Source: Streptomyces sp. CB01635
GTDB taxonomy: Bacteria; Actinomycetota; Actinomycetes; Streptomycetales; Streptomycetaceae
Assembly (NCBI RefSeq): GCF_002803065.1
Contig: NZ_NNBL01000002.1
Span: forward strand, 496,001-560,000
DNA length: 64,000 bases
Direction: 5' to 3'
The notes under the pieces: model-generated
Told to the model about the DNA's origin: nothing
Seen by the model: only the letters and a program-made list of their open reading frames with translations
The model's database searches: none
Translations under genes and position numbers: made by a program
In this document: positions 35,234 to 44,464 of the stretch, one piece after another
Numbering within the stretch: the stretch's first letter is position 1
How the letters are laid out: the number at the start of each line of letters is the position of its first letter

Positions 35234-35961
35234 TGTCCCGCACGCTCGAACTCCTCCCCGCCGTCGACGTCCGCGACGGCCAGGCCGTACGTCTCGTGCA
35301 CGGCGAGTCCGGCTCGGAGACCTCCTACGGTTCCCCGCTCGAGGCCGCCCTCGCGTGGCAGCGCTCCGGCGCCGAGTGGCTGCACCTCGTGGACCTGGAC
35401 GCCGCGTTCGGCACCGGCGACAACCGCGCGCTGGTCGGCGAGGTCACCAGCGCCATGGACATCAAGGTCGAGCTGTCCGGCGGCATCCGCGACGACGCCA
35501 CGCTCGCCGCCGCGCTCGCCACCGGCTGCACCCGCGTCAACCTCGGCACCGCCGCCCTGGAGACCCCCGAGTGGGTCGCCAAGGTCATCGCCGAGCACGG
35601 CGACAAGATCGCGGTGGGCCTGGACGTGCGCGGCACCACGCTGCGCGGCCGCGGCTGGACCCGCGACGGCGGCGACCTCTACGAGACGCTCGCGCGCCTC
35701 GACTCCGAGGGCTGTGCCCGCTACGTCGTCACCGACATCGCCAAGGACGGCACGCTGCAGGGCCCGAACCTGGAGCTCCTGAAGAACGTCTGCGCGGCCA
35801 CCGACCGCCCGGTCGTCGCCTCCGGCGGCGTCTCGTCGCTCGACGACCTGCGCGCCATCTCCGAGCTCGTCCCGCTCGGCATCGAGGGCTCGATCGTCGG
35901 CAAGGCGCTGTACGCGAAGGCCTTCACGCTGGAAGAGGCGCTCGCCGCGGTGGCGTCATGA
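35233..35961 (+). CDS. priA: Bifunctional HisA/TrpF isomerase PriA
   Basis: A 242-residue TIM-barrel enzyme. In actinobacteria this protein catalyses two Amadori rearrangements: ProFAR isomerisation in histidine synthesis and phosphoribosylanthranilate isomerisation in tryptophan synthesis. Catalytic acids lie in [15 protein letters not shown] (about residue 11) and [15 protein letters not shown]. The loop [14 protein letters not shown], with its Arg and Trp, is characteristic of PriA and not of plain HisA. The lack of a separate trpF in the trp genes at 40-47 kb agrees with this. It is coupled at both ends to hisH and the RidA-like gene. Confidence 0.95.
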   Translation: MSRTLELLPAVDVRDGQAVRLVHGESGSETSYGSPLEAALAWQRSGAEWLHLVDLDAAFGTGDNRALVGEVTSAMDIKVELSGGIRDDATLAAALATGCTRVNLGTAALETPEWVAKVIAEHGDKIAVGLDVRGTTLRGRGWTRDGGDLYETLARLDSEGCARYVVTDIAKDGTLQGPNLELLKNVCAATDRPVVASGGVSSLDDLRAISELVPLGIEGSIVGKALYAKAFTLEEALAAVAS

Positions 35962-36359
35962 CCGACGGTGTGCGCAGGGTCGGCTCGGACGGGCCGTGGG
36001 AGGAGGCCGTGGGCTACTCGCGCGCGGTCGAACTGCCCAACGGCCTTGTCCTGGTGTCCGGTTGTACGTCCGTGGTCAACGGCGTCATCGACGCGGGAAC
36101 GCCGTACGAGCAGACGCTCAACGCGTTCCAGGCCGCGTTCGACGCCCTCAAGACCCTGGGACTCGGGAGCGAGCATGTGGTGCGCACCCGTATGTACATC
36201 ACCCATGCGCGCGATGTGGACGACGTGGGCCGGGCCCACAAGGAGCTGTTCGACGCCGTCCGCCCCGCCGCATCCATGATCATCGTCTCCGGCTTCATCG
36301 ACCCGAGCCTGGTCGTCGAGGTCGAGGTGGAGGCGTACCGAGGAGACACACCGTCATGA
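35958..36359 (+). CDS. RidA family protein inside the his operon
   Basis: A 133-residue Rid-superfamily protein, overlapping priA and hisF by 4 bases each. The fold is recognisable from [58 protein letters not shown] and [10 protein letters not shown]. Classical RidA deaminates reactive enamines using an Arg in a PARS-type motif; here the equivalent segment is [12 protein letters not shown], with no Arg at that place. It may therefore belong to a Rid subgroup without deaminase activity, or bind another ligand. Tight coupling suggests a role tied to histidine or PRPP-derived intermediates. Confidence 0.9.
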   Translation: MTDGVRRVGSDGPWEEAVGYSRAVELPNGLVLVSGCTSVVNGVIDAGTPYEQTLNAFQAAFDALKTLGLGSEHVVRTRMYITHARDVDDVGRAHKELFDAVRPAASMIIVSGFIDPSLVVEVEVEAYRGDTPS

Positions 36360-37111
36360 CGCTGGCCGTACGGGTCATCCCCTGCCTGGACGTGGACAAC
36401 GGACGGGTCGTCAAGGGCGTCAACTTCCAGAACCTGCGCGACGCGGGCGACCCCGTCGAGATGGCGAAGGTGTACGACGCCGAGGGTGCCGACGAGCTGA
36501 CGTTCCTCGACATCACGGCGTCCTCCGGCAACCGCGAGACGACCTACGACGTGGTGCGTCGCACCGCCGAACAGGTCTTCATCCCGCTCACCGTCGGCGG
36601 CGGCGTCCGCACGGCGGACGACGTGGACAAGCTGCTGCGGGCCGGCGCGGACAAGGTGGGCGTGAACACGGCCGCCATCGCCCGCCCCGAGCTGATCCGC
36701 GAGATCGCCGAGCGGTTCGGCCGTCAGGTGCTCGTCCTGTCGGTCGACGCGCGCCGCACGCCGTCCGGCACGTTCGAGGTGACGACGCACGGGGGTCGCA
36801 AGTCCGCCGGGATCGACGCCGTCGAGTGGGCGCACGAGGCCGCCGAGCTCGGCGCGGGCGAGATCCTGCTCAACTCGATGGACGCCGACGGCACGAAGGA
36901 CGGCTACGACATCGAGATGATCGCCGCCGTCCGCAAGCACGTCACCGTGCCGGTGATCGCGTCCGGCGGCGCGGGGCGCCTCGAACACTTTCCGCCGGCG
37001 ATCGCCGCGGGCGCCGACGCGGTGCTCGCCGCGTCCGTCTTCCACTTCGGCGATCTGCGGATCGGCGAGGTCAAGGAGACTCTGCGCGAGGCGGGGCACC
37101 CCGTCCGCTGA
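36356..37111 (+). CDS. hisF: Imidazole glycerol phosphate synthase, cyclase subunit
   Basis: HisF, a 251-residue TIM barrel, uses ammonia from HisH to form IGP and AICAR. Key blocks are [17 protein letters not shown] with the catalytic Asp, [56 protein letters not shown] with the second catalytic Asp, and [12 protein letters not shown]. The start overlaps the RidA-like gene stop. A strong terminator 20 bases after the stop ends the operon. Confidence 0.97.
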   Translation: MTLAVRVIPCLDVDNGRVVKGVNFQNLRDAGDPVEMAKVYDAEGADELTFLDITASSGNRETTYDVVRRTAEQVFIPLTVGGGVRTADDVDKLLRAGADKVGVNTAAIARPELIREIAERFGRQVLVLSVDARRTPSGTFEVTTHGGRKSAGIDAVEWAHEAAELGAGEILLNSMDADGTKDGYDIEMIAAVRKHVTVPVIASGGAGRLEHFPPAIAAGADAVLAASVFHFGDLRIGEVKETLREAGHPVR

Positions 37112-37130
37112 CACCGGAGCGCGCACTCTC

Positions 37131-37164
37131 AGGCCCCGGCCGCCCACAAGGGCGGCCGGGGCCT
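37131..37164 (+). terminator. Terminator of the his operon
   Basis: Perfect 15-bp arms (37131-37145, 37150-37164) with an ACAA loop are followed by TTTGT. It lies directly after hisF. Confidence 0.88.
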
Positions 37165-37168
37165 TTTG

Positions 37169-37266
37169 TCTGGCCTGACGCGCAGGATCTGTCCGGCCTG
37201 ATGCGCGGGATTCACCTGGCCCAGGCCGTGATGCGCGCGATTCGCCTGGCCTGATGCGCAGGATCA
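37169..37266. repeat. Degenerate tandem repeat, about four 23-30-nt units
   Basis: Units resembling GGCCTGATGCGCRGGATTC occur at about 37172, 37195, 37217 and 37248. The array fills the space between the his terminator and the ArsR-type promoter. No ORF is evident. Confidence 0.45.
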
Positions 37267-37267
37267 G

Positions 37268-37289
37268 TTGCGCAATTTATCTTGCGCAA
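37268..37289. promoter_or_regulatory. Paired TTGCGCAA sites upstream of the ArsR-like gene
   Basis: Two perfect 8-bp palindromes TTGCGCAA (37268-37275 and 37282-37289), centres 14 bases apart, lie 28-49 bases before the regulator ATG, where a promoter is expected. This is a likely autoregulatory operator. Confidence 0.6.
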
Positions 37290-37316
37290 TATTTCCTTCG
37301 TATCTAACCTCGTGCC

Positions 37317-37904
37317 ATGACCGACAAGCAGACCCGCCGCATCACCGACCTCGGCACCCTCAAGGCGCTCGCCCACCCGCTGCGCTCGCAGCTGTACCGC
37401 GCCCTGGTCGTCGCCCGCACGGCGACCGCGTCGCAGCTCGCCGAGCAGGTCGACGGGGCTGTCTCCCTGGTCAGCTACCACCTGCGCAAGCTCGCGGACG
37501 CCGGGCTCATCGAAGAGACGCCCGGAGCGCAGCGCGACGGCCGCGAGCGCTGGTGGCGGCCCGCGTCCGAAGGCGTCAGCATCCACGAGGCGGACTTCGG
37601 CGACGCCCCCGAGAAGGCCGCGGCACATCAGGCGGCCACCCGGCTCTTCTACGAACAGCGCAGCGAGCTCTACCGCCACTACCTCGACGAGCGCACCACC
37701 TGGGCCCCCGAGTGGCGCGCCGCGTCCTCGGACTCAGAGGCCCTGATGCCTCTGACCGCGGCCGAACTGACCGAGCTGACAGGCGAGTTGCTCACCGTCA
37801 TCAGGAAGTACGACGAGCAGGGCCGCGCCGCACAGGCCGCGGGCGACACCGAAGGGCGCGAGAACGTCGCGCTGCACGTGTACGGCTTCCCGTTCCGCGC
37901 CTGA
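37317..37904 (+). CDS. ArsR-like winged-helix transcriptional regulator
   Basis: A 195-residue DNA-binding protein. The N-terminal 85 residues form a winged helix: [20 protein letters not shown], then [20 protein letters not shown] as the recognition unit, then [11 protein letters not shown]. The C-terminal part is helical and acidic, without the metal-binding cysteines of true ArsR sensors, so the ligand is probably organic. It is followed 14 bases later by an MFS transporter gene, the usual arrangement of a local repressor of an efflux pump. Paired TTGCGCAA sites upstream are the likely target. Confidence 0.88.
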   Translation: MTDKQTRRITDLGTLKALAHPLRSQLYRALVVARTATASQLAEQVDGAVSLVSYHLRKLADAGLIEETPGAQRDGRERWWRPASEGVSIHEADFGDAPEKAAAHQAATRLFYEQRSELYRHYLDERTTWAPEWRAASSDSEALMPLTAAELTELTGELLTVIRKYDEQGRAAQAAGDTEGRENVALHVYGFPFRA

Positions 37905-37918
37905 GAGGACCACCTCCC

Positions 37919-39166
37919 ATGACCGTGACCGCGCCCCTCGCCGGCACACCCGCCCCCGGCAAGCCCGCCCACCGCGACGGCAACGTGCTGCGCTGGCTCG
38001 GGGCGTACGCCTCCTCGATGATCGGCGACAACATCTACTACGTCGCCCTGTCCTGGGCGGCCGTCCAGTCGGGCAGCCCCTCGCAGGCCGGGCTCGTCAT
38101 GGCGGTGAGCGCGGCACCCCGGGCCCTGCTGATGCTCGGCGGGGGAGTGATCGCCGACCGGCTCGGTCCGCGCCGCATCGTCATCGCCGGCGACGCCGTG
38201 CGCAGCGCCGCGGTGCTCGGCGTCGCCGGGCTCTTCCTCGCGACCCGACCGGGCCTGTGGCCGCTCACCTTCCTCGGTCTGGTCTTCGGCATCGTCGACG
38301 CCCTCTTCCTGCCGGCCGTCGGCGCACTGCCCGCCCGCGTCACCGGACGCGACCAGCTCGCCCGGGTCCAGGGCATGCGCGGACTCGCGGTCCGCCTCGC
38401 CAACGTCGTGGGCGCGCCCCTGGGCGGTCTCGGCGTCGCACTCGGCGGCCTCGCGGCGGCGTTCGGCGCGGCCGGACTGCTGTTCGCGATCTCGCTGCCG
38501 CTCCTGATGTCCCTGCGCATCCGGGACCTGCCCGACGCGGGCGGCAAGAGCGGCGCCCCGGCGAGGAACGGCCTCGTGGACGGCCTGCGTTACATCCGCC
38601 GCCACAGCGTCCTCGCCCCGCTGGTCGTCGTCATCGGCCTCAGCGACCTCGGCTTCGTCGGCCCCCTGAACGTCGGCCTGACCCTCCTCGCCGACCAGCG
38701 CGGCTGGGGCGCCTCAGGGATGGGCTCGGTGCTCGCCGGGTTCGGTGTCGGCGCGGGCGCGGCCTCACTGCTCCTCGCCGTCCGCGGCCGGGTGCCGCGC
38801 GCGGGTCTCGTCCTCGCCGCGACCATGGGAGGCGGCGCCGTCGCCATCGGCGCGCTCGCCTTCGTACCGCACCTCGCCGCCGCGGTCGCCGTCGCGCTGG
38901 CCATCGGGCTGCTCGCCGGTCTCAGCGGCGCCTTGTGCGGAGCGCTCACGCAGACCCACGCGGACCCGGCCTGCATCGGCCGGGTCACCGCCGTCACGAG
39001 CCTGTCCAGCCTCGGCCTCGTCCCGCTCACCATGCCGCTGACCGGCGCGGCCGTCGGCCTGTGGGGCACCGGTCCCGTCTTCGTGGCCAGCGCCGCGATC
39101 TGCGCCCTCGCCGGTGTCTACGGCCTGTGCCGCGCGCCCCTGCGCCGCGCCGAACTTCCGGCCTGA
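37919..39166 (+). CDS. MFS transporter
   Basis: A 415-residue major facilitator of the cytoplasmic membrane with twelve predicted hydrophobic segments. The loop 2-3 motif is [19 protein letters not shown] and the halves are joined near [19 protein letters not shown]. The architecture is closest to the EntS/MdtG-like drug or siderophore exporters (the PF05977/PF07690 type). The ATG lies 14 bases after the regulator stop with GAGAGGACC upstream, so they form one operon. The substrate is unknown; efflux is likely from context. Confidence 0.88.
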   Translation: MTVTAPLAGTPAPGKPAHRDGNVLRWLGAYASSMIGDNIYYVALSWAAVQSGSPSQAGLVMAVSAAPRALLMLGGGVIADRLGPRRIVIAGDAVRSAAVLGVAGLFLATRPGLWPLTFLGLVFGIVDALFLPAVGALPARVTGRDQLARVQGMRGLAVRLANVVGAPLGGLGVALGGLAAAFGAAGLLFAISLPLLMSLRIRDLPDAGGKSGAPARNGLVDGLRYIRRHSVLAPLVVVIGLSDLGFVGPLNVGLTLLADQRGWGASGMGSVLAGFGVGAGAASLLLAVRGRVPRAGLVLAATMGGGAVAIGALAFVPHLAAAVAVALAIGLLAGLSGALCGALTQTHADPACIGRVTAVTSLSSLGLVPLTMPLTGAAVGLWGTGPVFVASAAICALAGVYGLCRAPLRRAELPA

Positions 39167-39168
39167 CG

Positions 39169-39804
39169 TCAGATGCCCAGCTGCTTCGCCTCGTGCAGCT
39201 TGCCGATCGCGTCCTTCTCGCCCTCCGTCTCCACCCGCGCCGCGTCCTGCCGGCCGAAGGCGAACATCAGCAGCTCGGAGGGCTCACCGGTCACCGTCAC
39301 CACGGGCGTGCCCTTGTGCGCCACCACCGTGCGGCCGTCCGGGCGGCGCAGGACCAGCCCGACCGGCGACTTGCGGCCGATCACACGGGCCATCCGCTCG
39401 AGACGCGACCACAGCACGTCCGCGAAGACCGGGTCGAGCTCGCGCGGCGTCCAGTCCGGCTGCGCGCGGCGCACGTCCTCCGTGTGGACGAAGAACTCGA
39501 CCGCGTTCGACGCCTCGTCGATCTGCTTGAGGGAGAACGGCGAGAAGCGCGGCGGGCCCGTCCTGATCAGCTGGATCAGCTCGTCGAAGGGCTTCTCGGC
39601 GAACTCGGCCTGCACCCGCTCCAGGCGCTGCGCCAGCTGCTTGATCACGATCCCGCCCGCGGCGTCCGCGCGGCGCTCGCGCACCACGACATGGGCCGCG
39701 AGGTCACGGGCGTTCCAGCCTTCGCACAGGGTCGGGGCGTCGGGGCCCGACGCCTCCAACAGGTCGGCGAGAAGAAGTCGTTCACGCTTCGCATGGGTCG
39801 ACAT
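39169..39804 (-). CDS. TIGR03085 family protein (DinB/maleylpyruvate isomerase-like)
   Basis: A 211-residue protein with the helical-bundle pattern of mycothiol-dependent maleylpyruvate isomerase-like/DinB proteins: [20 protein letters not shown] holds the first His ligand, and [19 protein letters not shown] the second region. The TIGR03085 label refers to an actinobacterial group of unknown function. ATG at 39804 is 6 bases after TACGCT on the minus strand (39811-39816), a -10 box for a leaderless transcript. It converges on the MFS gene with 2 bases between stops. Confidence 0.85.
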   Translation of the reverse strand: MSTHAKRERLLLADLLEASGPDAPTLCEGWNARDLAAHVVVRERRADAAGGIVIKQLAQRLERVQAEFAEKPFDELIQLIRTGPPRFSPFSLKQIDEASNAVEFFVHTEDVRRAQPDWTPRELDPVFADVLWSRLERMARVIGRKSPVGLVLRRPDGRTVVAHKGTPVVTVTGEPSELLMFAFGRQDAARVETEGEKDAIGKLHEAKQLGI

Positions 39805-39942
39805 ACGGCCAGCGTACGACCACCCGACCGGTCCGCCCACCCGTCACCCGGCACCACCCCTCCACGTGGCGCTCCGCGCCGCTGCTCTCAATCGGTGGAC
39901 GCCCGCCCGAAGAGGCACGCGCGGCGCGGCACAATGGTCCGT

Positions 39943-40317
39943 ATGACCAGCACGCCCCCGCCCAGCAGCCTCGACCCCGCCGTCGCCGCCCGCCTCAAGC
40001 GCAGCGCCGACGGCCTGGTCCCCGCGATCGCCCAGCAGTACGACACCGGCGAGGTGCTCATGCTCGGCTGGATGGACGACGAGGCGCTGCACCGCACGCT
40101 GACGACCGGCCGCTGCACGTACTGGTCCCGCAGCCGCCAGGAGTACTGGGTCAAGGGCGACACCTCCGGCCACTTCCAGCACGTGAAGTCGGTCGCCCTC
40201 GACTGCGACGCGGACACCCTCCTGGTGAAGGTCGACCAGGTCGGCGCGGCCTGCCACACCGGCGACCGCACCTGCTTCGACGCGGGCGAGCTGACGGTGA
40301 CCGGTACGGGCGCCTGA
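39943..40317 (+). CDS. hisI: Phosphoribosyl-AMP cyclohydrolase
   Basis: HisI opens the adenine ring of PR-AMP, the third step of histidine synthesis. The 124-residue monofunctional enzyme has [32 protein letters not shown] and the metal-binding [20 protein letters not shown]. The HisE activity is not fused. It lies away from the his operon, directly before trpE. CACAAT at 39930-39935 ends 7 bases before the ATG, suggesting a leaderless mRNA. A 10-bp hairpin follows the stop. Confidence 0.95.
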   Translation: MTSTPPPSSLDPAVAARLKRSADGLVPAIAQQYDTGEVLMLGWMDDEALHRTLTTGRCTYWSRSRQEYWVKGDTSGHFQHVKSVALDCDADTLLVKVDQVGAACHTGDRTCFDAGELTVTGTGA

Positions 40318-40327
40318 GACCACTGCC

Positions 40328-40357
40328 GCGCCGCCCGTTCCACGGACCGGGCGGCGC
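40328..40357 (+). terminator. Hairpin between hisI and trpE
   Basis: Perfect 10-bp GC-only arms (40328-40337, 40348-40357) with a 10-base loop, 10 bases after the hisI stop. It has no U-tract. It ends about 23 bases before the trpE -10 box, so it acts before trpE transcription begins and is not an attenuator for it. Confidence 0.55.
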
Positions 40358-40392
40358 ACCCGACCCGCCCGGACACGCCCTAAGCTCTTCCT

Positions 40393-41874
40393 ATGGATCT
40401 CGAGACCTTCCGCAAGCTCGCGACCGACCGCCGAGTGATCCCCGTCAGCCGCAAGCTCCTCGCGGACGGCGACACCCCCGTCGGTCTGTACCGCAAGCTG
40501 GCCGGTGAACGCCCCGGCACGTTCCTCCTGGAATCCGCGGAGAACGGCCGCTCGTGGTCCCGCTACTCCTTCGTCGGCGTCCGCTCCGCCGGCACCCTCA
40601 CCACCCGCGACGGCCAGGCGCACTGGCTCGGCACCCCGCCCGTCGGCGTCCCCACCCACGGCGACCCGCTCGCCGCCCTGCGCGCCACCGTCGAGACCCT
40701 CCACACCCCCCGCTACGAGGGCCTGCCCCCGTTCACCGGCGGCATGGTCGGCTACCTCGGCTACGACATCGTGCGCCGCCTGGAGAAGATCGGCCCCGGC
40801 GAGCGCGACGACCTGAAGCTCCCCGAGCTGACGATGCTGCTCACCAGCGACCTCGCCGTGCTCGACCACTGGGACGGCTCGGTCCTGCTGATCGCCAACG
40901 CGATCAACCACAACGACCTCGACACCGGCGTCGACGAGGCGTACGCGGACGCCGTGGCCCGCCTCGACGCGATGGAGGCCGACCTCTCCCGGCCCGTCGT
41001 CCAGGCCCCCGCCTCGCTCCCCGCGTCCGAACTCCCTCAGTTCACCGCTCTGTGGGGCGGCACGGACTACCAGGAGGCCGTCGAGGACATCAAGGAGCGC
41101 ATCAGGGCGGGCGAGGCCTTCCAGGTCGTGCCCTCGCAGCGCTTCGAGACGCCGTGCACGGCCAGCGCACTCGACGTCTACCGGGTCCTGCGCGCCACCA
41201 ACCCGTCGCCGTACATGTACCTCTTCCGCTTCGACGGGTTCGACGTGGTCGGCTCGTCGCCGGAGGCCCTCGTCAAGGTCGAGGACGGGCGCGCCATGGT
41301 GCACCCCATCGCCGGGACCCGGCCGCGCGGCGCCACGCCCCAGGAGGACCAGGCGCTCGCCGACGAGCTCATGGCCGACCCCAAGGAGCGCGCCGAGCAC
41401 CTGATGCTCGTCGACCTCGGCCGCAACGACCTCGGCCGCGTCTGCGAGCCGGGCTCCGTCGAGGTCGTCGACTTCATGTCCGTCGAGCGGTACTCGCACG
41501 TCATGCACATCGTGTCGACCGTCACCGGCCGGGTCGCCCCGGGCACCACCGCCTTCGACGTCCTCACCGCCTGCTTCCCCGCGGGCACCCTCTCGGGCGC
41601 GCCCAAGCCGCGCGCGATGCAGATCATCGACGAGCTCGAACCCTCCCGGCGCGGCCTGTACGGCGGATGTGTCGGATATCTCGACTTCGCCGGGGGCTCC
41701 GACACGGCCATCGCCATCCGCACCGCACTCCTGCGTGACGGCACCGCATATGTGCAGGCCGGAGCGGGTGTCGTCGCCGACTCCGATCCCGTGGCCGAGG
41801 ACACCGAGTGCCGCAACAAGGCGGCGGCGGTGCTGCGCGCCGTGCACACGGCCAACCGGATGCACGGCGCCTGA
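40393..41874 (+). CDS. trpE: Anthranilate synthase component I
   Basis: TrpE, 493 residues, makes anthranilate from chorismate with ammonia from TrpG, which is not in this window. The N-terminal regulatory domain has [18 protein letters not shown], where LLES is part of the tryptophan feedback site. The chorismate-binding domain has [57 protein letters not shown] and [20 protein letters not shown]. The ATG is 6 bases after TAAGCT (40381-40386), which implies a leaderless mRNA and leaves no room for a trp leader peptide. Confidence 0.97.
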   Translation: MDLETFRKLATDRRVIPVSRKLLADGDTPVGLYRKLAGERPGTFLLESAENGRSWSRYSFVGVRSAGTLTTRDGQAHWLGTPPVGVPTHGDPLAALRATVETLHTPRYEGLPPFTGGMVGYLGYDIVRRLEKIGPGERDDLKLPELTMLLTSDLAVLDHWDGSVLLIANAINHNDLDTGVDEAYADAVARLDAMEADLSRPVVQAPASLPASELPQFTALWGGTDYQEAVEDIKERIRAGEAFQVVPSQRFETPCTASALDVYRVLRATNPSPYMYLFRFDGFDVVGSSPEALVKVEDGRAMVHPIAGTRPRGATPQEDQALADELMADPKERAEHLMLVDLGRNDLGRVCEPGSVEVVDFMSVERYSHVMHIVSTVTGRVAPGTTAFDVLTACFPAGTLSGAPKPRAMQIIDELEPSRRGLYGGCVGYLDFAGGSDTAIAIRTALLRDGTAYVQAGAGVVADSDPVAEDTECRNKAAAVLRAVHTANRMHGA

Positions 41875-41896
41875 CGCCGTGGGGGATAGTGGGGAG

Positions 41897-42553
41897 GTGA
41901 CTTCCGCAGTGCCATCCCCCCGAACCGAAGCCGGGACCGCCTCCTCGGAGACGGCCGCCGCGCGCAACGGCCGCCGCAGCCTCGCCGCAGCGCTCCTGTT
42001 CGGCGCCCTCGGCGCGGCGGTGGCCCTGCTCTCCTCGCGGCAGGAGTGGGCCTCCGGGTCCGCGACCGTGCCCGGCGGCAGCTTCCCGCTCACCGCCAAG
42101 GGCAGCGACGTCACCGGAGTGCCCGCGGCCCTCGCCATAGTGGGGCTCGCGGCCCTCGTCGCCGTCTTCGCGGTCCGCCGCGCCGGGCGCATGCTCGTCG
42201 CCGGGCTCCTCGCGCTCAGCGGCGCGGGCGCCGTCCTCGCCGCCGTCCTCGGCGCGACCGACAGCGCGGCCCTCGACGAGAAGGCCGCAGAGGTCTCCGG
42301 CAACACCGCCGCCACCATCGGCTCCCTCGGTCACACCGTTTGGCCGTACGTCGGTGCCGCGGGCGGCGCGCTCATCCTCCTGGCCGGTCTGCTCGCCCTG
42401 CGCTTCGGCCGCTCCTGGCCGTCGATGGGCGGACGCTACGAGCGAGACGGCACCCCGCGGCCCCGCAAGGCGGCCCGACCCGTCGATCCCGAGCGCCCCG
42501 AGGAGCTGTGGAAGGCCCTCGACCGGGGCGAGGACCCCACACACGAGGCATAG
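41897..42553 (+). CDS. Tryptophan-associated membrane protein (TIGR02234/Trp_oprn_chp)
   Basis: A 218-residue membrane protein of the actinobacterial family found next to trp genes. After a polar N-terminus there are four hydrophobic segments: LAAALLFGALGAAVALLSS, ALAIVGLAALVAVFAVR, LVAGLLALSGAGAVLAAVLG and GAAGGALILLAGLLAL. The first loop contains QEWASGSATVPGGSFPLTAKG, typical of the family. GTG at 41897 lies 6 bases after GATAGT. It is 22 bases downstream of trpE. A role in tryptophan synthesis or transport is inferred only from genomic association. Confidence 0.88.
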   Translation: MTSAVPSPRTEAGTASSETAAARNGRRSLAAALLFGALGAAVALLSSRQEWASGSATVPGGSFPLTAKGSDVTGVPAALAIVGLAALVAVFAVRRAGRMLVAGLLALSGAGAVLAAVLGATDSAALDEKAAEVSGNTAATIGSLGHTVWPYVGAAGGALILLAGLLALRFGRSWPSMGGRYERDGTPRPRKAARPVDPERPEELWKALDRGEDPTHEA

Positions 42554-42694
42554 CGGGGCCCCGGACCCCGAGTGCCGCCCATGCCCGCGAGTGCGGGACA
42601 ATGGGCAAGAGCGTCCGGCTCACCACCCAGCGCGGTGCCACGCGCGGGGTACGGGGCCGCGCATCAGCCACGCATTGAGCAACGAGGAGCAACC

Positions 42695-42937
42695 ATGGCG
42701 GACAGCAGCCACGGACACACCCCGGCCGCCTGGACCGGTGTCATCATCGCCTTCATCGGTTTCTGCGTCGCGGGCGCCTTCATGGTGATGGGCGACCCCG
42801 TCGGCTTCTGGGCGGGCATGGCCCTGCTCGCCGTCGCCGCGGTCGTCGGCGGCGCCATGAGCGCCGCGGGTCTCGGCAAGCCGAAGCCGCAGTCGCTGCC
42901 GGCCGTCTCGCCCGAGGTCGTCGCCGCGGAGGCCTGA
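42695..42937 (+). CDS. HGxxPAAW motif small membrane protein
   Basis: An 80-residue protein with the family motif HGHTPAAW at residues 6-13, followed by two hydrophobic segments (TGVIIAFIGFCVAGAFMVMG and VGFWAGMALLAVAAVVGGAM) and a Pro/Lys tail. The motif defines an actinobacterial group of unknown function commonly near trp genes. GAGGAG lies 6 bases before the ATG. A perfect 21-bp palindromic hairpin follows the stop. The 141 bases before it hold a possible -10 box GACAAT near 42597. Confidence 0.85.
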   Translation: MADSSHGHTPAAWTGVIIAFIGFCVAGAFMVMGDPVGFWAGMALLAVAAVVGGAMSAAGLGKPKPQSLPAVSPEVVAAEA

Positions 42938-42950
42938 GCCTCATCCACGT

Positions 42951-42993
42951 CGCGAGAGGCGGCCCGGCACCTGGTGCCGGGCCGCCTCTCGCG
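42951..42993. terminator. 21-bp palindromic terminator
   Basis: Arms 42951-42971 and 42973-42993 are perfectly complementary with a single central T. It lies 13 bases after the HGxxPAAW gene stop and separates it from the DUF2752 gene. Confidence 0.78.
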
Positions 42994-43045
42994 TGTTCTG
43001 CGCCGCCGACGGGCGGACCCGGCAGGCCCGTTGCACAATTCACGG

Positions 43046-43501
43046 GTGAACGCCGAAACGGACACCTCCGCGGCCACCCTGACCAGCGGCGCCGGCAGCG
43101 CCGGCGCTTCACTGCGGCGACTGGCCGTCCCTCTCGGTGTCCTCGCCCCGATCGGCGCGGGCTTCGCGTATGTCGGGTCCGTCGACCCGAACGAGCCGGG
43201 CCACTACCCCGCCTGCCCGCTGCTCCACTACACGGGGATCTACTGTCCCGGCTGCGGCGGCCTGCGCAGCGCCCACGCGCTCGTGCACGGCGATCTCACG
43301 GCCGCTCTCGGGGACAACGCGCTCGCTGTCGCGGGCTGTGCCGTCTTCGCTGTCCTGTGGGTGGTATGGGCCGTACGGGTGGTACTGGGACGGCCGGTAC
43401 GGATCGATCTCGGACGCCCCCAGCTGTGGGCCGTGGGCGCCGTGGTCCTTGTCTTCACGGTTGTCCGGAACCTGCCTCTAGGTGGCTGGCTCCATCCTTG
43501 A
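43046..43501 (+). CDS. DUF2752 membrane protein
   Basis: A 151-residue membrane protein of the DUF2752 family. The central signature GIYCPGCGGLRSAHALVHGD, with the Cys-Pro-x-Cys-Gly pattern, follows one membrane segment (VPLGVLAPIGAGFAYVGS), and two more follow (NALAVAGCAVFAVLWVVWAV and LWAVGAVVLVFTVV). The function is unknown; the CPGC pair could bind metal or form a disulfide. GTG at 43046 lies 6 bases after CACAAT (43034-43039), a leaderless layout. trpC follows. Confidence 0.88.
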   Translation: MNAETDTSAATLTSGAGSAGASLRRLAVPLGVLAPIGAGFAYVGSVDPNEPGHYPACPLLHYTGIYCPGCGGLRSAHALVHGDLTAALGDNALAVAGCAVFAVLWVVWAVRVVLGRPVRIDLGRPQLWAVGAVVLVFTVVRNLPLGGWLHP

Positions 43502-43578
43502 TCAACAGTATTTGTCCAGGTAGTGGGACCGGCGTCAACCGGATGCGGAGCCTTCGCCCTCCTCCGGATATCATCGCT

Positions 43579-43650
43579 GTGACCAGTGGATTGCTCTCGG
43601 GGCAATCAGCTTCCACCGCTCCACCGTCAGGAAGGGGGCCGCTCGCGTGA
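43579..43650 (+). CDS. Possible 23-residue upstream ORF overlapping trpC
   Basis: GTG at 43579 opens a 23-codon frame ([10 protein letters not shown] at its start, GRGPLA at its end) whose TGA at 43648-43650 overlaps the GTG start of trpC. TATCAT at 43569-43574 could be a -10 box, which would put the transcript start at or next to this GTG. It contains no Trp codon, so it is not a classical trp attenuator peptide. It may be a leaderless leader ORF coupled to trpC, or a chance frame. Confidence 0.35.
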   Translation: MTSGLLSGQSASTAPPSGRGPLA

Positions 43651-44456
43651 GTGTGCTCGACGAGATCATCGACGGAGTCCGTGCCGACCTCGCGGAGCGG
43701 CAGGCGCACGTCAGCCTCGACGAGCTCAAGGAGCGCGCGGCCAAGGCACCCGCCGCCAAGGACGGAGTGGCCGCCCTGCGCGGCGACGGCGTCAAGGTGA
43801 TCTGCGAGGTCAAGCGCTCGAGCCCGTCCAAGGGCGCGCTCGCCGCGATCGCCGACCCGGCCGGCCTCGCCGCCGACTACGAGGCGGGCGGCGCCGCCGT
43901 CATCTCCGTACTGACCGAGCAGCGCCGCTTCGGCGGTTCGCTCGCCGACCTGGAGGCCGTGCGCGCCAAGGTCGACATCCCGATCCTGCGCAAGGACTTC
44001 ATCGTCACCTCGTACCAGCTGTGGGAGGCCAGGGCGTACGGCGCCGACCTCGCGCTGCTGATCGTGGCCGCCCTGGAGCAGCCCGCCCTCGAGTCGCTCA
44101 TCGAGCGCGCGCAGTCCATCGGGCTCACGCCGATCGTCGAGGTGCACGACGAGGACGAGGTCGAGCGCGCCGTGGACGCGGGCGCCCGCATCATCGGCGT
44201 GAACGCGCGCAACCTCAAGACGCTCAAGGTCGACCGCGACACGTTCCAGCAGGTCGCCCCGGAGATCCCCGACCACATCGTCAAGATCGCCGAGTCGGGC
44301 GTGCGCGGCCCGCACGACCTGATCGCGTACGCCAACGCGGGCGCGGACGCCGTCCTCGTGGGCGAGTCCCTCGTGACCGGCCGCGACCCGCGCACCGCGG
44401 TCTCCGACCTCGTTGCCGCAGGCGCCCACCCGGCGCTGCGCCACGGCAGGAGCTGA
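43647..44456 (+). CDS. trpC: Indole-3-glycerol phosphate synthase
   Basis: TrpC, 269 residues, closes the indole ring of tryptophan. This TIM barrel has [15 protein letters not shown] (catalytic Lys), [29 protein letters not shown] (second Lys), [15 protein letters not shown] and [15 protein letters not shown] at 43647 has AGGAAGGGGG upstream. It heads the trpC-trpM-trpB-trpA group. Its substrate is the product of PriA (TrpF activity), encoded 8 kb upstream. Confidence 0.97.
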   Translation: MSVLDEIIDGVRADLAERQAHVSLDELKERAAKAPAAKDGVAALRGDGVKVICEVKRSSPSKGALAAIADPAGLAADYEAGGAAVISVLTEQRRFGGSLADLEAVRAKVDIPILRKDFIVTSYQLWEARAYGADLALLIVAALEQPALESLIERAQSIGLTPIVEVHDEDEVERAVDAGARIIGVNARNLKTLKVDRDTFQQVAPEIPDHIVKIAESGVRGPHDLIAYANAGADAVLVGESLVTGRDPRTAVSDLVAAGAHPALRHGRS

Positions 44457-44464
44457 CCTCCCCA

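Noticed and set aside
40318..40392. A trp attenuator upstream of trpE
   Set aside because: No leader peptide with Trp codons fits; the hairpin there ends before the likely transcript start.
42601..42678. 25-codon ORF (MGKSVRLTTQ...) before the HGxxPAAW gene
   Set aside because: Its ATG overlaps a likely -10 box and it has no ribosome site; more likely 5' leader sequence.
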